This document shows positions 32,831 through 45,065 of a DNA stretch of 64,000 nucleotides, one piece after another. This DNA comes from Polytrichum commune (lineage: Eukaryota; Streptophyta; Polytrichopsida; Polytrichales; Polytrichaceae), in the NCBI GenBank assembly GCA_950295325.1, contig OX485805.1:31297501-31361500 (forward strand), given 5' to 3'. Below the pieces are notes generated by a model. The model saw only the letters and a program-made list of their open reading frames with translations. It searched no databases and was not told where the DNA came from. Position 1 is the stretch's first letter. Every line of letters starts with the position of its first letter. The position numbers were made by a program, and so were the translations under genes.

Positions 32831-33576
32831 GGGGCCATTCACGGTTGGGGTACTACTTTTGGGCGTCTAACGGAAAACGGACTTTTTTGGATAACTTCAC
32901 ATGCTTGGTATGCTTAGATTTGTATTGTGAAGCATATTTTGGATCATACCTACATTTCATACTCCATATCGAGTACACTGACAAAGTTAATTTAGAAGGA
33001 ATAGGGTCATCTAAGATATCCTTTTGATTCCTTAAAGGACATTCAGGAGTGTTGTCTTAATTGTTCACCTTAGGATCAAGGAATGAAAATGACAACAAGA
33101 ATCAATCGAAACGATCCCAAATTTTTTCCTCACAATCATCGTTCAAGTATGTACCAATAGAACCAAGTATGTATTGAATACCAATTGCCCAATTTTAAAT
33201 GAGGCACCAAACATGGCCAAAAATACATATAATTACAGCCACACGTAAAAGGAACGTCTAGTATTAGAATTGGACAAAAAAATTATATGAACGGACACAT
33301 GACACTTATACCAAGGTACTAAGATGCAAAACAAGAAATATTTGACCTCCAATGCACACCTAAATAGCAAAAAAAAAGCCATTGATGTGGCCTAGGGTTT
33401 AGGGTGATTATTAAATAATAATAAAAATATTTCTTGATAAAGCTTATGAACTATCTACTTATTTATGTAAAATTTATTGATCAAATAATAGTAAATCATG
33501 ATAAAAACCAAGATCAATGCGACATAGTCCTTAAGTCCTTTGTCCCAAAAGTAGTACCTCAACCGTGAATGCCCCC
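32831..33576. mobile_element. 746-bp non-autonomous DNA transposon with 33-bp inverted ends
   Basis: The left end GGGGCCATTCACGGTTGGGG and right end (reverse complement) GGGGGCATTCACGGTTGAGG continue into TACTACTTTTGGG on both sides. TACA immediately flanks both ends (32827-32830 and 33577-33580). The interior is AT-rich and non-coding. Superfamily is not certain. Confidence 0.75.
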
Positions 33577-33579
33577 TAC

Positions 33580-34400
33580 ATTAAAGTAAGGAAGAGGAAG
33601 ATGTTCTTGAGCCTACTAATGCCAAGTCATCTGTGTACACTTTAATCAACTTGTAGACTATTATGCAACATAAGTTAGGCATACACATCATAATACTATT
33701 CATGACATTCCTTAGCGTTCACCTCTCATTCTGTGGGCCCTCAATCAATATATAATAGTGAGATGCTTGAAAAGATGCGCCAAGACACTCACAAACATCA
33801 CTGAACTCACAACATCTCACTGTTACATTCTAAGGGCCCACGTAGTTGAGTAATGTTATGTTGAACATACCCATGCCAAAATTTTAGTAAATGCACTTGA
33901 ATGCCAAGTGTCATAGTTGATGCTAATGATGAAGTTGTTGATCATTAGTGTAACCTAGGATACGCCTCAAGACAGGGTAAGTGACACTATTACACATGTG
34001 GCACTAAACACTATAAATGGTGGAGGGCCTTTACATCAGCTGGTATAAGGGCCCTCATGTACACTTTCACTCTACTTCAAAGTAATCCATTTTTTTCCTC
34101 ATCCTTGAAATTATGGGGACATAATGCTCGGCAAATTCGTGGACTCACAAAGCCCAGGATGAAGGCTGAATGTTGTCGAGGAGGAGGCTTATAGCCTCTT
34201 CCCGAAATGCCGCCCTTTGGGGCGGCCACGTCACCTCAATCTTTGTTAGGGTTAGGGTTCGTTATGAACTCAGGTGACTATGTGCATAAGCTCTCAAACT
34301 CACCATGTAGCCAACTCTAGGGGAGTTTAATCCGAATAAAAGTTTCAAGCAACTTAGGGCATCAACTTGATTTAATGTAATGAAAATGATTTGAAATGAA
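33580..34400. other. Intergenic stretch
   Basis: AT-rich; a GGGCCC-containing pair at 33735 and 33835 is inverted but short. A short telomere-like GTTAGGGTTAGGGTTCG is at 34244-34260. No gene seen. Confidence 0.4.
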
Positions 34401-34404
34401 AGGG

Positions 34405-34536
34405 AATTGATATTAGAGGTGCACTCCCCCAAGTGCATATTGACAAAGAGTTCCCAGCATTACGGTGACACGTCACGAAAGGAGTGCACCAGGCTCTGCC
34501 ACGTGTCACGGATATCTTCGCAGCAACGTGGATATG
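34405..34536 (+). promoter_or_regulatory. ACGT-core cluster upstream of DUF716 copy B
   Basis: TGACACGTCA (about 34466) and CCACGTGTCA (about 34499) are close matches to ABRE/G-box elements bound by bZIP factors. They lie just outside the left border of the segmental duplication, so copy A does not have them and the two paralogues may be controlled differently. Distance to the ATG is about 740-780 bp; activity is inferred. Confidence 0.4.
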
Positions 34537-34593
34537 GGAGGTCTGAATGAGCACAACGTCGATGCTACACAGTGAGATTCAAACAGAAGGAGG

Positions 34594-35230
34594 TTTTGTG
34601 AATGAGAAAACCGGGAAACTAATTAACCTAGAATTGTAGTTTCGATAGGACATTGAGCCTGGGGGTTAGGAGACGACGTTGTTTGTTCGGCATATCTTGA
34701 GGACTTCGGGGCTAATTTTCGGTGGGTAGAACGAGCTTTGTGCATCGCTTGTGATTTGGATAGAGAACTACGGAAGTTGGCGATCATAACATCTTGTGAT
34801 AGAGAAATCTGCACCTTAAACGGAAATTGAAAGGGTTAGGCGACTTTGTTTGGCATCCCTAAAATCTTCGGCACTAATTCTCGTGGGTACAGCGAGCTTG
34901 GTGCATTGCTGTGACTTAGATTCACATTTACGAAGCATCTTGTGAATGAGAAAACTACATCTTACACTGAAACTACAAGGGTTAGAAGACATTATTGTTC
35001 GGCATTCTTGAGGAATTCGGGGCCAAGTCTACGTGGGTAGAGCAAGCTTGGTGCATCGCTGCGATTTAGTTTGACATTTACGGATCATCTCGTGAATGAG
35101 AAACCTGCAGCTTCCGCTGAAACTGCAAAGGTTAGACGGCATCGACATCGTTCTGCGGCATACTTGAGGTATTCGGGATACGTAATTCTCCGTGGGTAGA
35201 GCAGAAGATTGTATCTATAGCTCGTGGGTA
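34594..35230 (+). promoter_or_regulatory. Four tandem repeats upstream of DUF716 gene B
   Basis: Units begin at about 34594, 34793, 34939 and 35089 with variants of CTTGTGAATGAGAAA and show the same internal order as in copy A. The last unit leads into the ATG at 35241. Confidence 0.75.
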
Positions 35231-35240
35231 AGTTGGCGCG

Positions 35241-36314
35241 ATGGGTTGGTTTCTGCCCTCGCACATGGACCAAGGCGCCATCTTCGGATTACTGGGGGCA
35301 TGGCACATGTTCAGCACTCTTTGCAGCTACGTGAAATCCCCCAAGGAGTTTCGGAGCAGGACTTGGTTTCCCGTAACGCTTGGTGGTGTCCTCTGGAAGC
35401 AGGTGCGGTGCTTGGAGCTTTGGGTGTTGCTGTTCATCGTCATCGTGTTCATCTTCAAGCAGCTGTCACATGCCACCGCAGACATTGCAGCCGGAGTCAT
35501 CCAGTTCGAGCATCTGCAGAGATTCCAGCATGTGACATTCGCCTTGTTCTTCCTCGCTTATGTCACCATGGGGCTTGTCACCGAGAATTTTCCAAATTTT
35601 TTACCCTTGCCTAGGGGATCGCTCAACTGCACTTTCGCCCTGGGCTTCTTGATGGAGCTCATGGTGTTCCATTTCGGCCACCATCCGGGAGATAACCTTG
35701 AGAGCTTCGTCCATTTGCTGATGCAGATTATTCTGTTGTGCTTGGTGCTCCTTATGTTCCTTGAGGTGCTGTGGCCGGGGAGCATCCTCATTGCAGTCGC
35801 CAGGTGCACCATGCTCATCTTCAAAGGCACATGGTTCTTCCAGATTGGCTTGCTCATCAACTTCCCCTACCACACGCCCCTGGGATGCTCGATCCTCCCT
35901 GGCGAAGAGTACCCCACATGCCCCACCCGGGAATCAGCGATGCGGGCCAAGTCGCTGCAGGTTCTCATCTTCAACTGGCAGTTCTTCTGCATTGTGGTGT
36001 GCACGTGTGTGAGTTACGCCATTTTGTTGCAACTTTACAGCCGCCGACCACGTGCTCATGTGCCTTTGAAGAAACCAGTTGCCCTCAGCATTCTCACTCC
36101 TCGAACTACTGCGCTCACCAAAAGCGATTCACCATCGGTGTACTTCGCAGTTCCTGAGGAAGAAGATGTTGGGCACGACAGTGGATCGGCATCCGATGGT
36201 GGTGAAGGTGTTGATGCACAGATCGGCACTCCCATGGGTAGCGAATCAGCACTTCACCAGGCATCCTTGTCCAGGCGTATGAGCCGCAACACACGCACTC
36301 AGAATAGGGTTTAG
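35241..36314 (+). CDS. DUF716 / TMEM45-type multi-pass membrane protein, copy B
   Basis: An intact single-exon gene of 357 residues with the same seven hydrophobic segments and HFGHHPG loop as copy A. Differences from copy A cluster in the first 170 residues (for example FPNFLPLPRGSLNC for FPKVLPLPSGALNC) and in the acidic tail (PEEEDVGHDSG for PEDENVGHYSG), while residues 174-267 are unchanged. Changes are mostly conservative and no frame is lost in either copy, suggesting that both have been kept functional or that they exchange sequence. The gene runs convergently towards HCF164. Family members are integral membrane proteins of unknown activity; no catalytic motif is known. Confidence 0.85.
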   Translation: MGWFLPSHMDQGAIFGLLGAWHMFSTLCSYVKSPKEFRSRTWFPVTLGGVLWKQVRCLELWVLLFIVIVFIFKQLSHATADIAAGVIQFEHLQRFQHVTFALFFLAYVTMGLVTENFPNFLPLPRGSLNCTFALGFLMELMVFHFGHHPGDNLESFVHLLMQIILLCLVLLMFLEVLWPGSILIAVARCTMLIFKGTWFFQIGLLINFPYHTPLGCSILPGEEYPTCPTRESAMRAKSLQVLIFNWQFFCIVVCTCVSYAILLQLYSRRPRAHVPLKKPVALSILTPRTTALTKSDSPSVYFAVPEEEDVGHDSGSASDGGEGVDAQIGTPMGSESALHQASLSRRMSRNTRTQNRV

Positions 36315-36331
36315 GGTTTGGGGTTTAAGGG

Positions 36332-36666
36332 TCACCCAAGAAACAGCTATGTGGGCCAAGTCGCTGCTGGTTCTGATCTTCAACTTGGAAGGTTTTCTGC
36401 ATTATGGTATGCACCTTCGTGTGGTAAGCCAATTTGTTGCAAATTTACCACCCACGTGGTCATGTGCCTTTGAAGAAACCTGTTGTTGGTCTCATCATTT
36501 TGACTCTTCGAAGTACCAAACATTCACCATTGGTCTACTTTGGAAGATGTTGGACACAATCGAGGATTGGCATCCAATGGTGAAAGATGACGATGCGCAG
36601 ATCGGCACCCCCTTTGGTAGCGAAGCAGTACTTATCCACCAGGTATCTTTGTTCCTGAATCTGTAG
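36332..36666 (+). pseudogene. Decayed tandem echo of the DUF716 3' end, copy B
   Basis: Equivalent to 5269-5605, so it arose before the segmental duplication. Here a 105-codon frame stays open (AKSLLVLIFNLEGFLHYG ... DDDAQIGTPFGSEAVLIHQ), switching between the frames of the parent gene. It lacks the membrane domain and is not expected to work. Confidence 0.75.
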
Positions 36667-37389
36667 GGTTTGGGTTTAAGGATACATACATCGGTTTTGG
36701 CTCTCTCAAATGCTGAATTTGCAGCTGAACCTGGGAGGTTATATTCCCATCACGAAAGCTCGACATTATAGGAGCTTGGTCAACTTGTCAACCATATTGA
36801 TCACCTCCTGAATTTGCAACTATGTGGTCGGCAATCTCGTCACTCAGGATGTCGGAGTGTGGAGGACAAAATTTCCACCAAGTAACAAAATTTTGTTTGG
36901 CGGAGGGTTTTCGCACAAGTTTGTTTGCCGAAGGGATGATTTTGGAAAGATAAGGAGACAGAATCAGGCGACTCGGATAGACTCGAGGACATGTTCCCAA
37001 GTTCAAGAGTGGGGGATTATTTGTACTAAGATTGTAGAAAGCAGGCATCGTGTACAATTGAAGGACAGATAATTCTCTACCATGTACACTTCTCTAAAAA
37101 AACTCTGTAATAGAAATGGATTGGCTTACCTATACCAATTCATTGAATGGTAAGTGATTCGGAGCTATTGAAGATGAAAATATGATACCTTGGATCAAAA
37201 TTGAACCAGGATCAAAGAATTGTTGTAATGCAAACATCTTTTTTTAAAGAATGTGATATTCATTGTCGGCTGGTTCAAATTCGTGGTTACCAAAATAGTT
37301 CCCTTCTACGAGTATAAGCTGATTTATATACAAAGATTTGAGGGTTACAGATGAAAAAGAATGCAAAAACTAGGTACATCAGCTCAGGT

Positions 37390-39924
37390 TTAACTGTGGC
37401 TTCGGGGGTTTGTGATGGGTGGAGCTTGCCTACTATCAGCTGACGAAAACACGCCAACAACACTCGAGTGCGGCACCGTTGCATCACCCCTCGCCATAGC
37501 CATCACATTCTCCCGCAAAAATTTAGGTGGGAGTCTCCCGACTATGTTTCCTTCCTCGTTACCTTTCCTGTCAAGGAATGCAAAGTGGGGTATCCCCTCC
37601 ACCCCAAACTCATCTAACTCCGGTTCCCATTTGGGGTTGTCAACATTAAGCATCACAAAGTTGATACGGTCCCTGAAAGGCAAATCAGGTTTGAAGGAAA
37701 TCAGTTACTTCATGCCTGATGTAACTAAACATTGAGATACATTACGGTTATCCTTAAAAGTCCTTCAAAGAGGCACCAAACAAGGATTTTTCGATTAAGA
37801 CAGCTCAGTAGAGTATCTTGTGTCAGAGCCTAATTTGAAACATGGGTGACACTCCTTGGACCTCCTCTTTGAACCCAAAAGTCTTTGGGAGAATTTTCGG
37901 AATCAAATATGGTCTGACTCATGGGACCTGGCACCGTAAAACCCAGCTTGGCCTAAACCCGGCAAGGTTATTATAACCATGTTTAAATGGAGGTCACTTT
38001 GAGCAAATGCTTCTGAACTCACTTTTAGCCGACTCACCTGGAGAATCATCCATAGACTTTTAAGGATAAGTGTATTGTTCAACACATCAAATGAACGTGC
38101 CATAATTATATAAATTTTACAACTGTTCTTAACAATTGATGAATACCACAGATCACAAATATGCCAATATCTGTTGTATATTGTCTTATGAATGACCTTC
38201 ATGAGGAATGTTAGGAAGTTACAATCACAGAGAATCATAGAGGATGGACTCATATTGCCAACTTTTGTTCATTATGATTGTTGTTGCATTGAGGAGAAAT
38301 CAGTCATGTGCAGACCTATCATGGAGTGCTTCTTTAGAGTGGTAATGGGATGAAATTTGAGTTTGTATGAATCTACAAGAGGATTATCTCACAAAAGTAA
38401 GAATTCTAACATGCTCAAGAAATGCTATGAAAAGGGATTGAGAAATCACCTATACTCTTCTTCAACACGGTAGACATCCTTTGCCATTTCCCGGCAGACT
38501 TCACACCAATCGGCGTAAAACTCAACCACTGTGGGTCGCCCATTTGCCAAGGCCTGTATAGTGTAATGTGGTGACAAGAAATCAACATTCCAGATGTGGC
38601 AACTATATCTCGTCCTCGCATTCATTTTCAACGGAAACTAAAACTGACAGATATTCTGAAGCTCAATTTCAACTTTCTACGCATGGTTGTACAAGTAATC
38701 TCACCTCCTCGTAGGGAACAGCTTGCACGGTGAGCTGACTTAACCCCGATACACCGCCACCTTCTAATCTTGCTGAGGCAAAGAGGCCAACCGCCACCAA
38801 CACTGACCCAAGGGCAATGAATTGGTTAATTTGCTTTGTGGGTCCAATCTGCTGAAATTCTTGTGCTGGGCGTGTAGTAGTCTCTTTCACAACTTTGGGT
38901 GCACTTTTCAACTCATCCTCGTCTCCCTGCCATACATACAGTTGACGATTGCATCTCATTCTGTCACGAATCGAGCGACATCCCTCTTGAACACCATAAA
39001 CCATCTACCTGCCCTTGGGTTTTGGGTATCTTTCTTTCATCACTTAAAGTGCTCAATTCAGAACATCCTCCCACCATTTAATGTGATGTCAGCTGCATGT
39101 CCAGGTTTCAGTTCATCTCTTGGCTCTGGTCTATCAATTTGCTCGGAATGAGCTGCCTCATTAACTCTGAAGCAAACAAGTAAAGTCCTAACTAACGATC
39201 TCCCAAGAACCAATATCTAGAATGACCAATAACAAATGAACAACATCCCAATTGAACACCATAAATATCGGTCTAACTGCTTTTGATTTTGGGTATCTTT
39301 CTTTCACCACATGATATGCTCAGTTCACAACATCCTCACACCATTTAATGTGCCGTCAGCTGTATTTCCAGATGTCTCTTCATCTCTTGACTCTGAGCTA
39401 TCACTCTGCTCGGAATTAGCTGCGCATTGACTCTGAAGCGAACAAGTAAAGCCCTCACCAACGATCTCCCAGAAACCAATATCCTTCCCCTTTGTCCATG
39501 TGGGGCGTATTGAAGACCTCATACAACCCAATCACATGAGGTCACCAAATGAGTCACTGTGTTACGAATGCAGTTGACCTCCTCTAGCAATCCGCTTCAA
39601 ATACAGATGCTCAACCTAAGAAGCAAGCAATCGAAGAACCCCACTCACCTTATCGTTGCAACATTGTGGGGAAGAAGAAGACGTTGTAGGATCCGTGTCC
39701 TCCTTATCCCCCGAATCCGCCATACACCTCCACCTTGCGCCATTCATTTGCTTCTGCCCAGGGTTAACCGAATTGGTTCTCGTTGTTTCTACTGCCACAC
39801 CCAGCAACCGATTCCTGGGCTTCGATGAAGCTTTCTTCGACCCAATCCTCGGAGCCCCAAATGTGGGCGCATACCGCAACGCTTGTGCGTAGGAGCAGCA
39901 GAGCGGCGCCGCCGCCATCGCCAT
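37390..39924 (-). CDS. HCF164: HCF164: thylakoid thioredoxin-like protein
   Basis: Four exons, all with GT/AG borders and matching phase: 39924-39649, 38926-38705, 38553-38450, 37672-37390; product 294 aa. Residues 1 to about 80 are Ala/Ser/Arg-rich, as in a chloroplast transit peptide. One membrane span lies at about 127-144 ([18 protein letters not shown]). The thioredoxin-like domain follows with [12 protein letters not shown]; the redox pair is Cys183/Cys186. Next come [11 protein letters not shown], a cis-Pro loop GIPHFAF and [12 protein letters not shown]. In Arabidopsis HCF164 is anchored in the thylakoid membrane with its domain in the lumen, receives reducing power through CcdA and is needed to assemble cytochrome b6f. 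The sequence matches that family strongly over the C-terminal 130 residues. The start at 39924 (MAMAAAP) was chosen over an in-frame ATG at 39948 because it fits a transit peptide; either is possible. It is divergent from Y3IP1. Confidence 0.93.
38985..39490. repeat. Tandem duplication in HCF164 intron 1
   Basis: About 240 bp at 38985-39225 is repeated at 39245-39490, for example TTTTGGGTATCTTTCTTTCA and ACCATTTAATGTG in both. Purely intronic. Confidence 0.75.
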
Positions 39925-40553
39925 GTCCACCCACCGCCTAACCCACAACTCTGAGCGCCCTCAACTATTGGCGGGAAGAATGTGCCCTCAAACAAAACTT
40001 GCTAAGATGTGCGACAATTCAATTTCCCGATGTGAATGAATGCACAGAGGAGACCATACATGGAAGCCCACCAACGTACATACTCATGCAATCAAGTGCT
40101 TCTTTCACAATTCATTGCAGATTGTGGGCAGTCACACATACATTTGAGTCATTTTTTAGGCTAAGTTAAGAGAGATGAGTGATGCAATCCTACAACATTT
40201 CGGAGGATTTGCAACCCTCCGTATGTGCAGTTCCGTGTTCTTCAGATTATTTGATAGATACGTCTCCTGAGTCACCTGCCTTTTTGTGGTGGGCCCTCGT
40301 TCCCTAGGTTCCCACGTTCTATATGGGTTTCCAACAAAGGGTACTTTCCTGGCCCCTTATCCAGTTGGAAAGCCTATAGCAACAACGGAACAGCGAGTTA
40401 ATGACTGAACCCTCCGGAGAAAGGAAATCTGTAACCCATCAACAGAATAGAAAGAATCAAGACTTCGGAGGGTTTTGGGAAGTAGGGTGTGGGGTGTGGT
40501 GATTGAAGGGAGGTTTTCGGAGGCTTTGGGAGGGTTAGGAGTTCAGAGTTTTG
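39925..40553. promoter_or_regulatory. Shared 629-bp gap between HCF164 (-) and Y3IP1 (+)
   Basis: The two start codons face away from each other with 629 bp between them. No other gene fits. CCTTATCC (about 40355), which reads GGATAAGG on the minus strand, resembles a light-responsive I-box (GATAAG). A bidirectional promoter serving two thylakoid assembly factors is a reasonable inference but not shown by the sequence alone. Confidence 0.5.
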
Positions 40554-43006
40554 ATGGCAATGGCGACTGTTTGCGGTAGCTTGGTAATGGCGCCCCAACC
40601 CATTGCTCATCAGCTCTCTTCTCTCTCCCTTGATGACTGCGGTTCCGGGATGCAGCTGGTTTTGGCAAAGAAGCGGATACACAAAGTCACTGTTGTTTCT
40701 GTTGCACATGCAAGTAGGAATCTCCTACAATTTTATTTTTATTTTCCAGTTTAGAATGGAAATCCAGCCATGGCATGGAATCCTTAAGTGTCATCGGAAG
40801 AAGAAGAACCTCAAGTGGTTTCCTGTAGTACTAGTATTTTATGTCCTAATTATAGGAATTCACTCAGCTCATCCAAGAAGTTTGTTTAATTTGTGAATCC
40901 TGTGGAATTCCATTGGGAGATGTGGTAATTGTGATTAGTATCATGACTATCTTCTTCTTCTTCTTCTTCTTCTTATTATTATTATTAAAATTAGCGTTGG
41001 AGGTAATGCTGCAGATCTTAGAAGATCCAATGCCGGGCATGGAATTTTCGCAATGCCTCGGAGACGACATATCTCTGTGCATTGCCTTGTGAAGGTAAAC
41101 CTTCTCTTCCCCTTTGCCCTATGTCCAATTTCTGCGGAATTTGCGATGCAAATGCTCGAGTGGTCCACAGGTCTTAGGGTTTAAGAAATTATGTTGAGTG
41201 CAGAAAAACCAAGAGATTTCTGGGGCATGGCGAAGACTCACGATGAGGGCGCTGGATGAAGAAAGTTCGGAGAGCAATGTGGCGATGGAGGACAGGCAAT
41301 TGACTCCAGAGGAGGAACAAGACCAGGAAGATATTAGTAATATATTGAAGGTATGATCCACCACTGAATTTTGAGACAGCGTGGCTTTTTTTTTTCAAAT
41401 TTCAACATCTTGAGCATCTCAAATTTCAAATTATGTATTAACTGATATTAACAAAAATCTTAGTGCATCATCATCACCGCCCGTTAGGGGTGGAGTGGGC
41501 TTATACTGATTGTGTGAATGCTATTTTACAGGTTGTGGACCTGTTAAAGAAGAAGAGGGACATGACATTCAATGAAGTGAGTTTTGTAATATATCTGTTT
41601 TCAGATCGCATCTTCATGTACACCTCTATGGCTACCTCAAGGAAGGGCTTATGTCTGCAACAAATGAAATCTCTTTTGCTTTAGTATCCTCGTTTCTTGG
41701 TGGGAAAATTCACCTGACAGTCAGCAAGCACTGCTTATTGAAACCAGGTAGATAGGTATGTGATCTTAGTCTCAATCTGGAAGTATGAATCAGGGTTTTA
41801 AGTTTGAGTGATTAGTATTGGGTACGTTGAGGTTACTTGGATGGCATCAAAATATTCAAAGTGGGACTTCTTGCACAGGTTAAATTGACAATCATGATAG
41901 AAGATCCACGTGAGGTGGAGCGGCGAAAGGAACTTGGCATTGAGGATGACCGTGGCTGCTCTAAGGAGGATATGGCACTTGCACTTGTAGAGGTCTGCAC
42001 ATTTTAGCAAACGTGTCATTGAGAACCGTATGTTTGCATTAATCAAACGAAATTGTTTAGTAGCATGCAGTTTTATGAACTTTGAAGTATCTTAGTTGGC
42101 ATTGTTGTTGCCCCCCTACTCATGTGTTTGAGTGCCCAGTTAGGTGGGCTCTGCACTGGAAGTGTAATTTATTTTTTTCTGAACAATATTGTTGTGTAGT
42201 AGCAAAAGATTGCTGTAGGCAATGTATATAACTAAATTGTTACCTGACACTACCATTTTGCATAATCAAGGTTTATGAAGGAAGAATACCAGAAGACCGG
42301 GTGGTGTTGCGGGAGCTTGCAAAGGAAATGCTCGCATGGCCAAGAATTGAGGTATTATTTATTTCTCATTTTTCCAGATTAGGTAATGGCATTTGATAAA
42401 TGAAGTCTTCTAAGAAAAACATTTTGAAGAAAAACTAGGACTCGATTATGTGCCTCAGGTCATGTTCACCTCTGCCGTTTCCCGTTTTCATTGAACTGAT
42501 AAATATGCCTCACAGGAGGAGATTGCAGCACTGAATCCAGCAGCAAGTCCCTATGCCAAAATGACCCCTACAGGAGTTGACCCTAAATTAGCTGCGCAAC
42601 GAGCACGTGTAGACTGGGATGCAGCAACTGAGTTTACGGCTGGTGAAGAGCCAAAAGACCTCAGTGACATGGTTCCACCTGCTGTGGTAGGTTCTTCACT
42701 CATGCTGATTTGCAACATGTTGGTTGATATATGATGCTTGAGCCAGAAAACTAGAGTATAATATTAAAAATATGCCACTGGAGATTAAAAAAAAGATATG
42801 ATTATACTTACAGGAGAGGGGGGGGAAATTTTAATTTTAAAATAAATAAAATCATGTGGGCTCTGGGAAATGTATCCTTCACATAATGAGGCACATCTGG
42901 CGTGGGTTGGTTGCAGGGGTTCAGCTTTCTCTACCTCGTGAGCTTCATCCCAGTTATTATAGTAGTAGTAGTGGTATTGATCCTCTTTTTCAATTCTCTC
43001 CAGTAA
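40554..43006 (+). CDS. Y3IP1: Ycf3-interacting protein 1 (Y3IP1/CEST) homologue, chloroplastic
   Basis: Eight exons, every border GT/AG and every phase consistent: 40554-40713, 41003-41094, 41204-41350, 41532-41576, 41879-41992, 42271-42351, 42516-42686, 42917-43006; 299 aa. The N-terminus is a Ser/Arg-rich transit peptide. The core has TPEEEQDQEDISNILK, VKLTIMIEDPREVERRKELG, YEGRIPEDRVVLRELAKEML and KMTPTGVDPKLAAQRARVDW. The C-terminus is one hydrophobic span, LYLVSFIPVIIVVVVVLILF, followed by FNSLQ and the stop. This order and the closing FNSLQ match plant Y3IP1, a thylakoid protein that works with Ycf3 in photosystem I assembly (also called CEST). Family members are about 290 aa, so the model is full length. 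Exon 2 uses the acceptor TTGGAG rather than the nearer TTAG because only it keeps the frame. Confidence 0.9.
40954..40987 (+). repeat. (CTT)n-(ATT)n microsatellite in Y3IP1 intron 1
   Basis: Uninterrupted CTT units followed by ATT units directly upstream of the exon 2 acceptor; the pyrimidine run may serve as the polypyrimidine tract. Confidence 0.8.
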
Positions 43007-44330
43007 TTTTGGTGAATCCTAGCACAGTTTAGGGAATATCCTGCTAGTGAAGAGACAAGGAATTTTAGTTCATACAATCTACTTGGCATCCTGCTGGTTC
43101 ATGTGCAAAATGATACCAGGTTGTACACTCATGTAATCTTCCCATGCTGAAAGATGATGAAGCCCTTCTGCTATTCCCCAGCTTTTTTTTAATTTAGTGT
43201 GTTGTTGAACAACCGCTGTGAGCGGCTTGAGAGAGAATTGAATTGCAGGTGTATAGTAGTGGCTTGAGTGCAACCTTCACTACCACTATTGGTGGTAGAT
43301 CACTAGATTAGAGCTTATTATGTAAAGATCATGGTCCCATCATGGCTAAGTGATGTGCCCTTTGAAGATGTTCTTTGAAAGATTGTTGTTTATTGCTGTT
43401 ATGTGATCCTTTGAGGTCCAATACAAGTGAAGACTTCCTAAGTGAAAACTTTCATGCTTTATTATCTTCTTGAGATTGCATGTGTGGTTTATGTGTCTCC
43501 TGGAGTAGAGTCCAGGTAATGACCAAATTGGCACTTTTGGTTTTGTTGATCCTGTGCATTCTGAATGGATGTAGTCTCATCAAAGGCTCAAGGATGGCAT
43601 TCTTCACAAACTTGTGTAATTTAGATTTTCATTGTACTTTGTAGTAGGAAATTCCCTTACTGTTTTTTATTCTTACAATACTATAATACTTCTTTGTTTT
43701 CTGCCACTCTCTTGTTCGTAAGTAATCTATATACCATGGACTAACAAGGGTGATTACTGTTAAGGCAGAGTGGCAGGTTGTTTACATTCAGGTCTCTAGC
43801 CACACCGCCATCTAGAAGTCCTAGGAAAGTCGGCCATCACCGGAGACATTCATCTTGTGTTGTTCGTGCACATTCCACAACAAGGTACTTTCTCTTTCCA
43901 TCCTTCTGAAACTGGGTTTCTTTCATCATCATTGTAGCCCAAAATCACAGGTTGACAAGACCGAAAAAATTGCCACATCTTTAATCAGTCAAGAGATGTG
44001 CTTCATCGTGACATCGTGTTTGTGACTGGTCAGAGGATATTTTTGTTCATCCAGGCTATTTAATGATATTCATCAAAGCTGCTAAGTTCTGCATAAAAAT
44101 GGTTTCGCACTAAAATGTTTTTGCACAAAAGAGTAATCAATGAGCTGGAGGCATTTGTTATGTAGGTCAGGTGTCTTCACCCATTCTGTAAAAAGGTCTC
44201 TGGTAACGCACTGTAGAGTCTAAGCAAATAGGGATACACACTTGAGGCTGAGTTCTTGTCTGCTGCAGTGTTTATGGTCAATACTGTGGTCTACACTATT
44301 GAGCTTATCTCCACACTAAAAACATTGGGG
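43007..44330. other. 3' flank of Y3IP1 and intergenic sequence
   Basis: No further coding exon was found. Short minus-strand frames at 43273-43079 and 43534-43346 have no motif. Termination of Y3IP1 probably lies within the first few hundred bases. Confidence 0.4.
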
Positions 44331-44334
44331 ACAA

Positions 44335-45065
44335 TATTGTGGATGCACACTATTTACCAACCAACAGTAATCCTACATCAGAGGTCCATGTTGTAGGGTT
44401 CAGTAATTCTATTTGGATTCAAAATAGTGTGCATCTGAAAGACTTCCAACCTAGAGGAAGGAGGTGGGTATATCAAGAGGGCACAACAAGTGTGACTAGG
44501 GTTGCACATTATTTTCTTCCGTAATGGTGTATATTGTGAGCCCCACTATAGGGTTGTCCAGTGTAAGTCTCATTATACATCTGCCGAGACTATTTACCAA
44601 CCCACAGTGTTCAACATCAAAAGGCAAGCGTTATAGGTTACTGTATTTCTATTGAATTGAACATAGTTTGCATTTGAAAGACTCCTAACCTAGGGGAAGG
44701 AGGCAGGTCTACCACGGGGGCATGACATGTGTTAGGGTAGATGTGTCTAAATCCTACACAACCATAATTTGGACACCTGTATTTGCGTGGTATTTGGGTT
44801 GGGTGTGGATCTAGGAAGTGGCACCAAAAAGACATATGTTTAAAAGAGATTGGGCTACATGCTCAACATATGCTAATCATGTCAGGTTCAATAGTCGAAA
44901 TGATTGGGGGACCAATATGACCACTTAATGAGCACAAGAATCTTCACTTTGATAACGGATAAGATATTCATATGAGATCCAAAAATTATAAGGCAAATGG
45001 CTACATGCACAATGTGAATTTGCTTATCATCTCACATGGATTGTGTGTTTCATATCCTACAAGAA
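44335..45065. repeat. 243-bp direct repeats followed by a foldback MITE (family F1)
   Basis: 44335-44500 and 44578-44740 are direct copies (CTATTTACCAACC, GTTTGCATTTGAAAGACT-like, GGAAGGAGG). A partial third piece resumes near 45185. Between, 44740-45065 is an F1 foldback arm: its reverse complement matches 47340-47560 (AATATAGGTGTCCAATTA against AATACAGGTGTCCAAATTA). Confidence 0.65.

Larger units (their letters stand above)
34537..38172 (+). repeat. Segmental duplication copy B (partner of 3475-7123)
   Basis: Same order and orientation as copy A. Here the homology ends inside HCF164 intron 3, about 500 bp downstream-to-upstream of the last exon, and the rest of that gene continues normally to 39924. 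Copy B is therefore closer to the ancestral arrangement and copy A the derived, truncated one. Confidence 0.85.
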
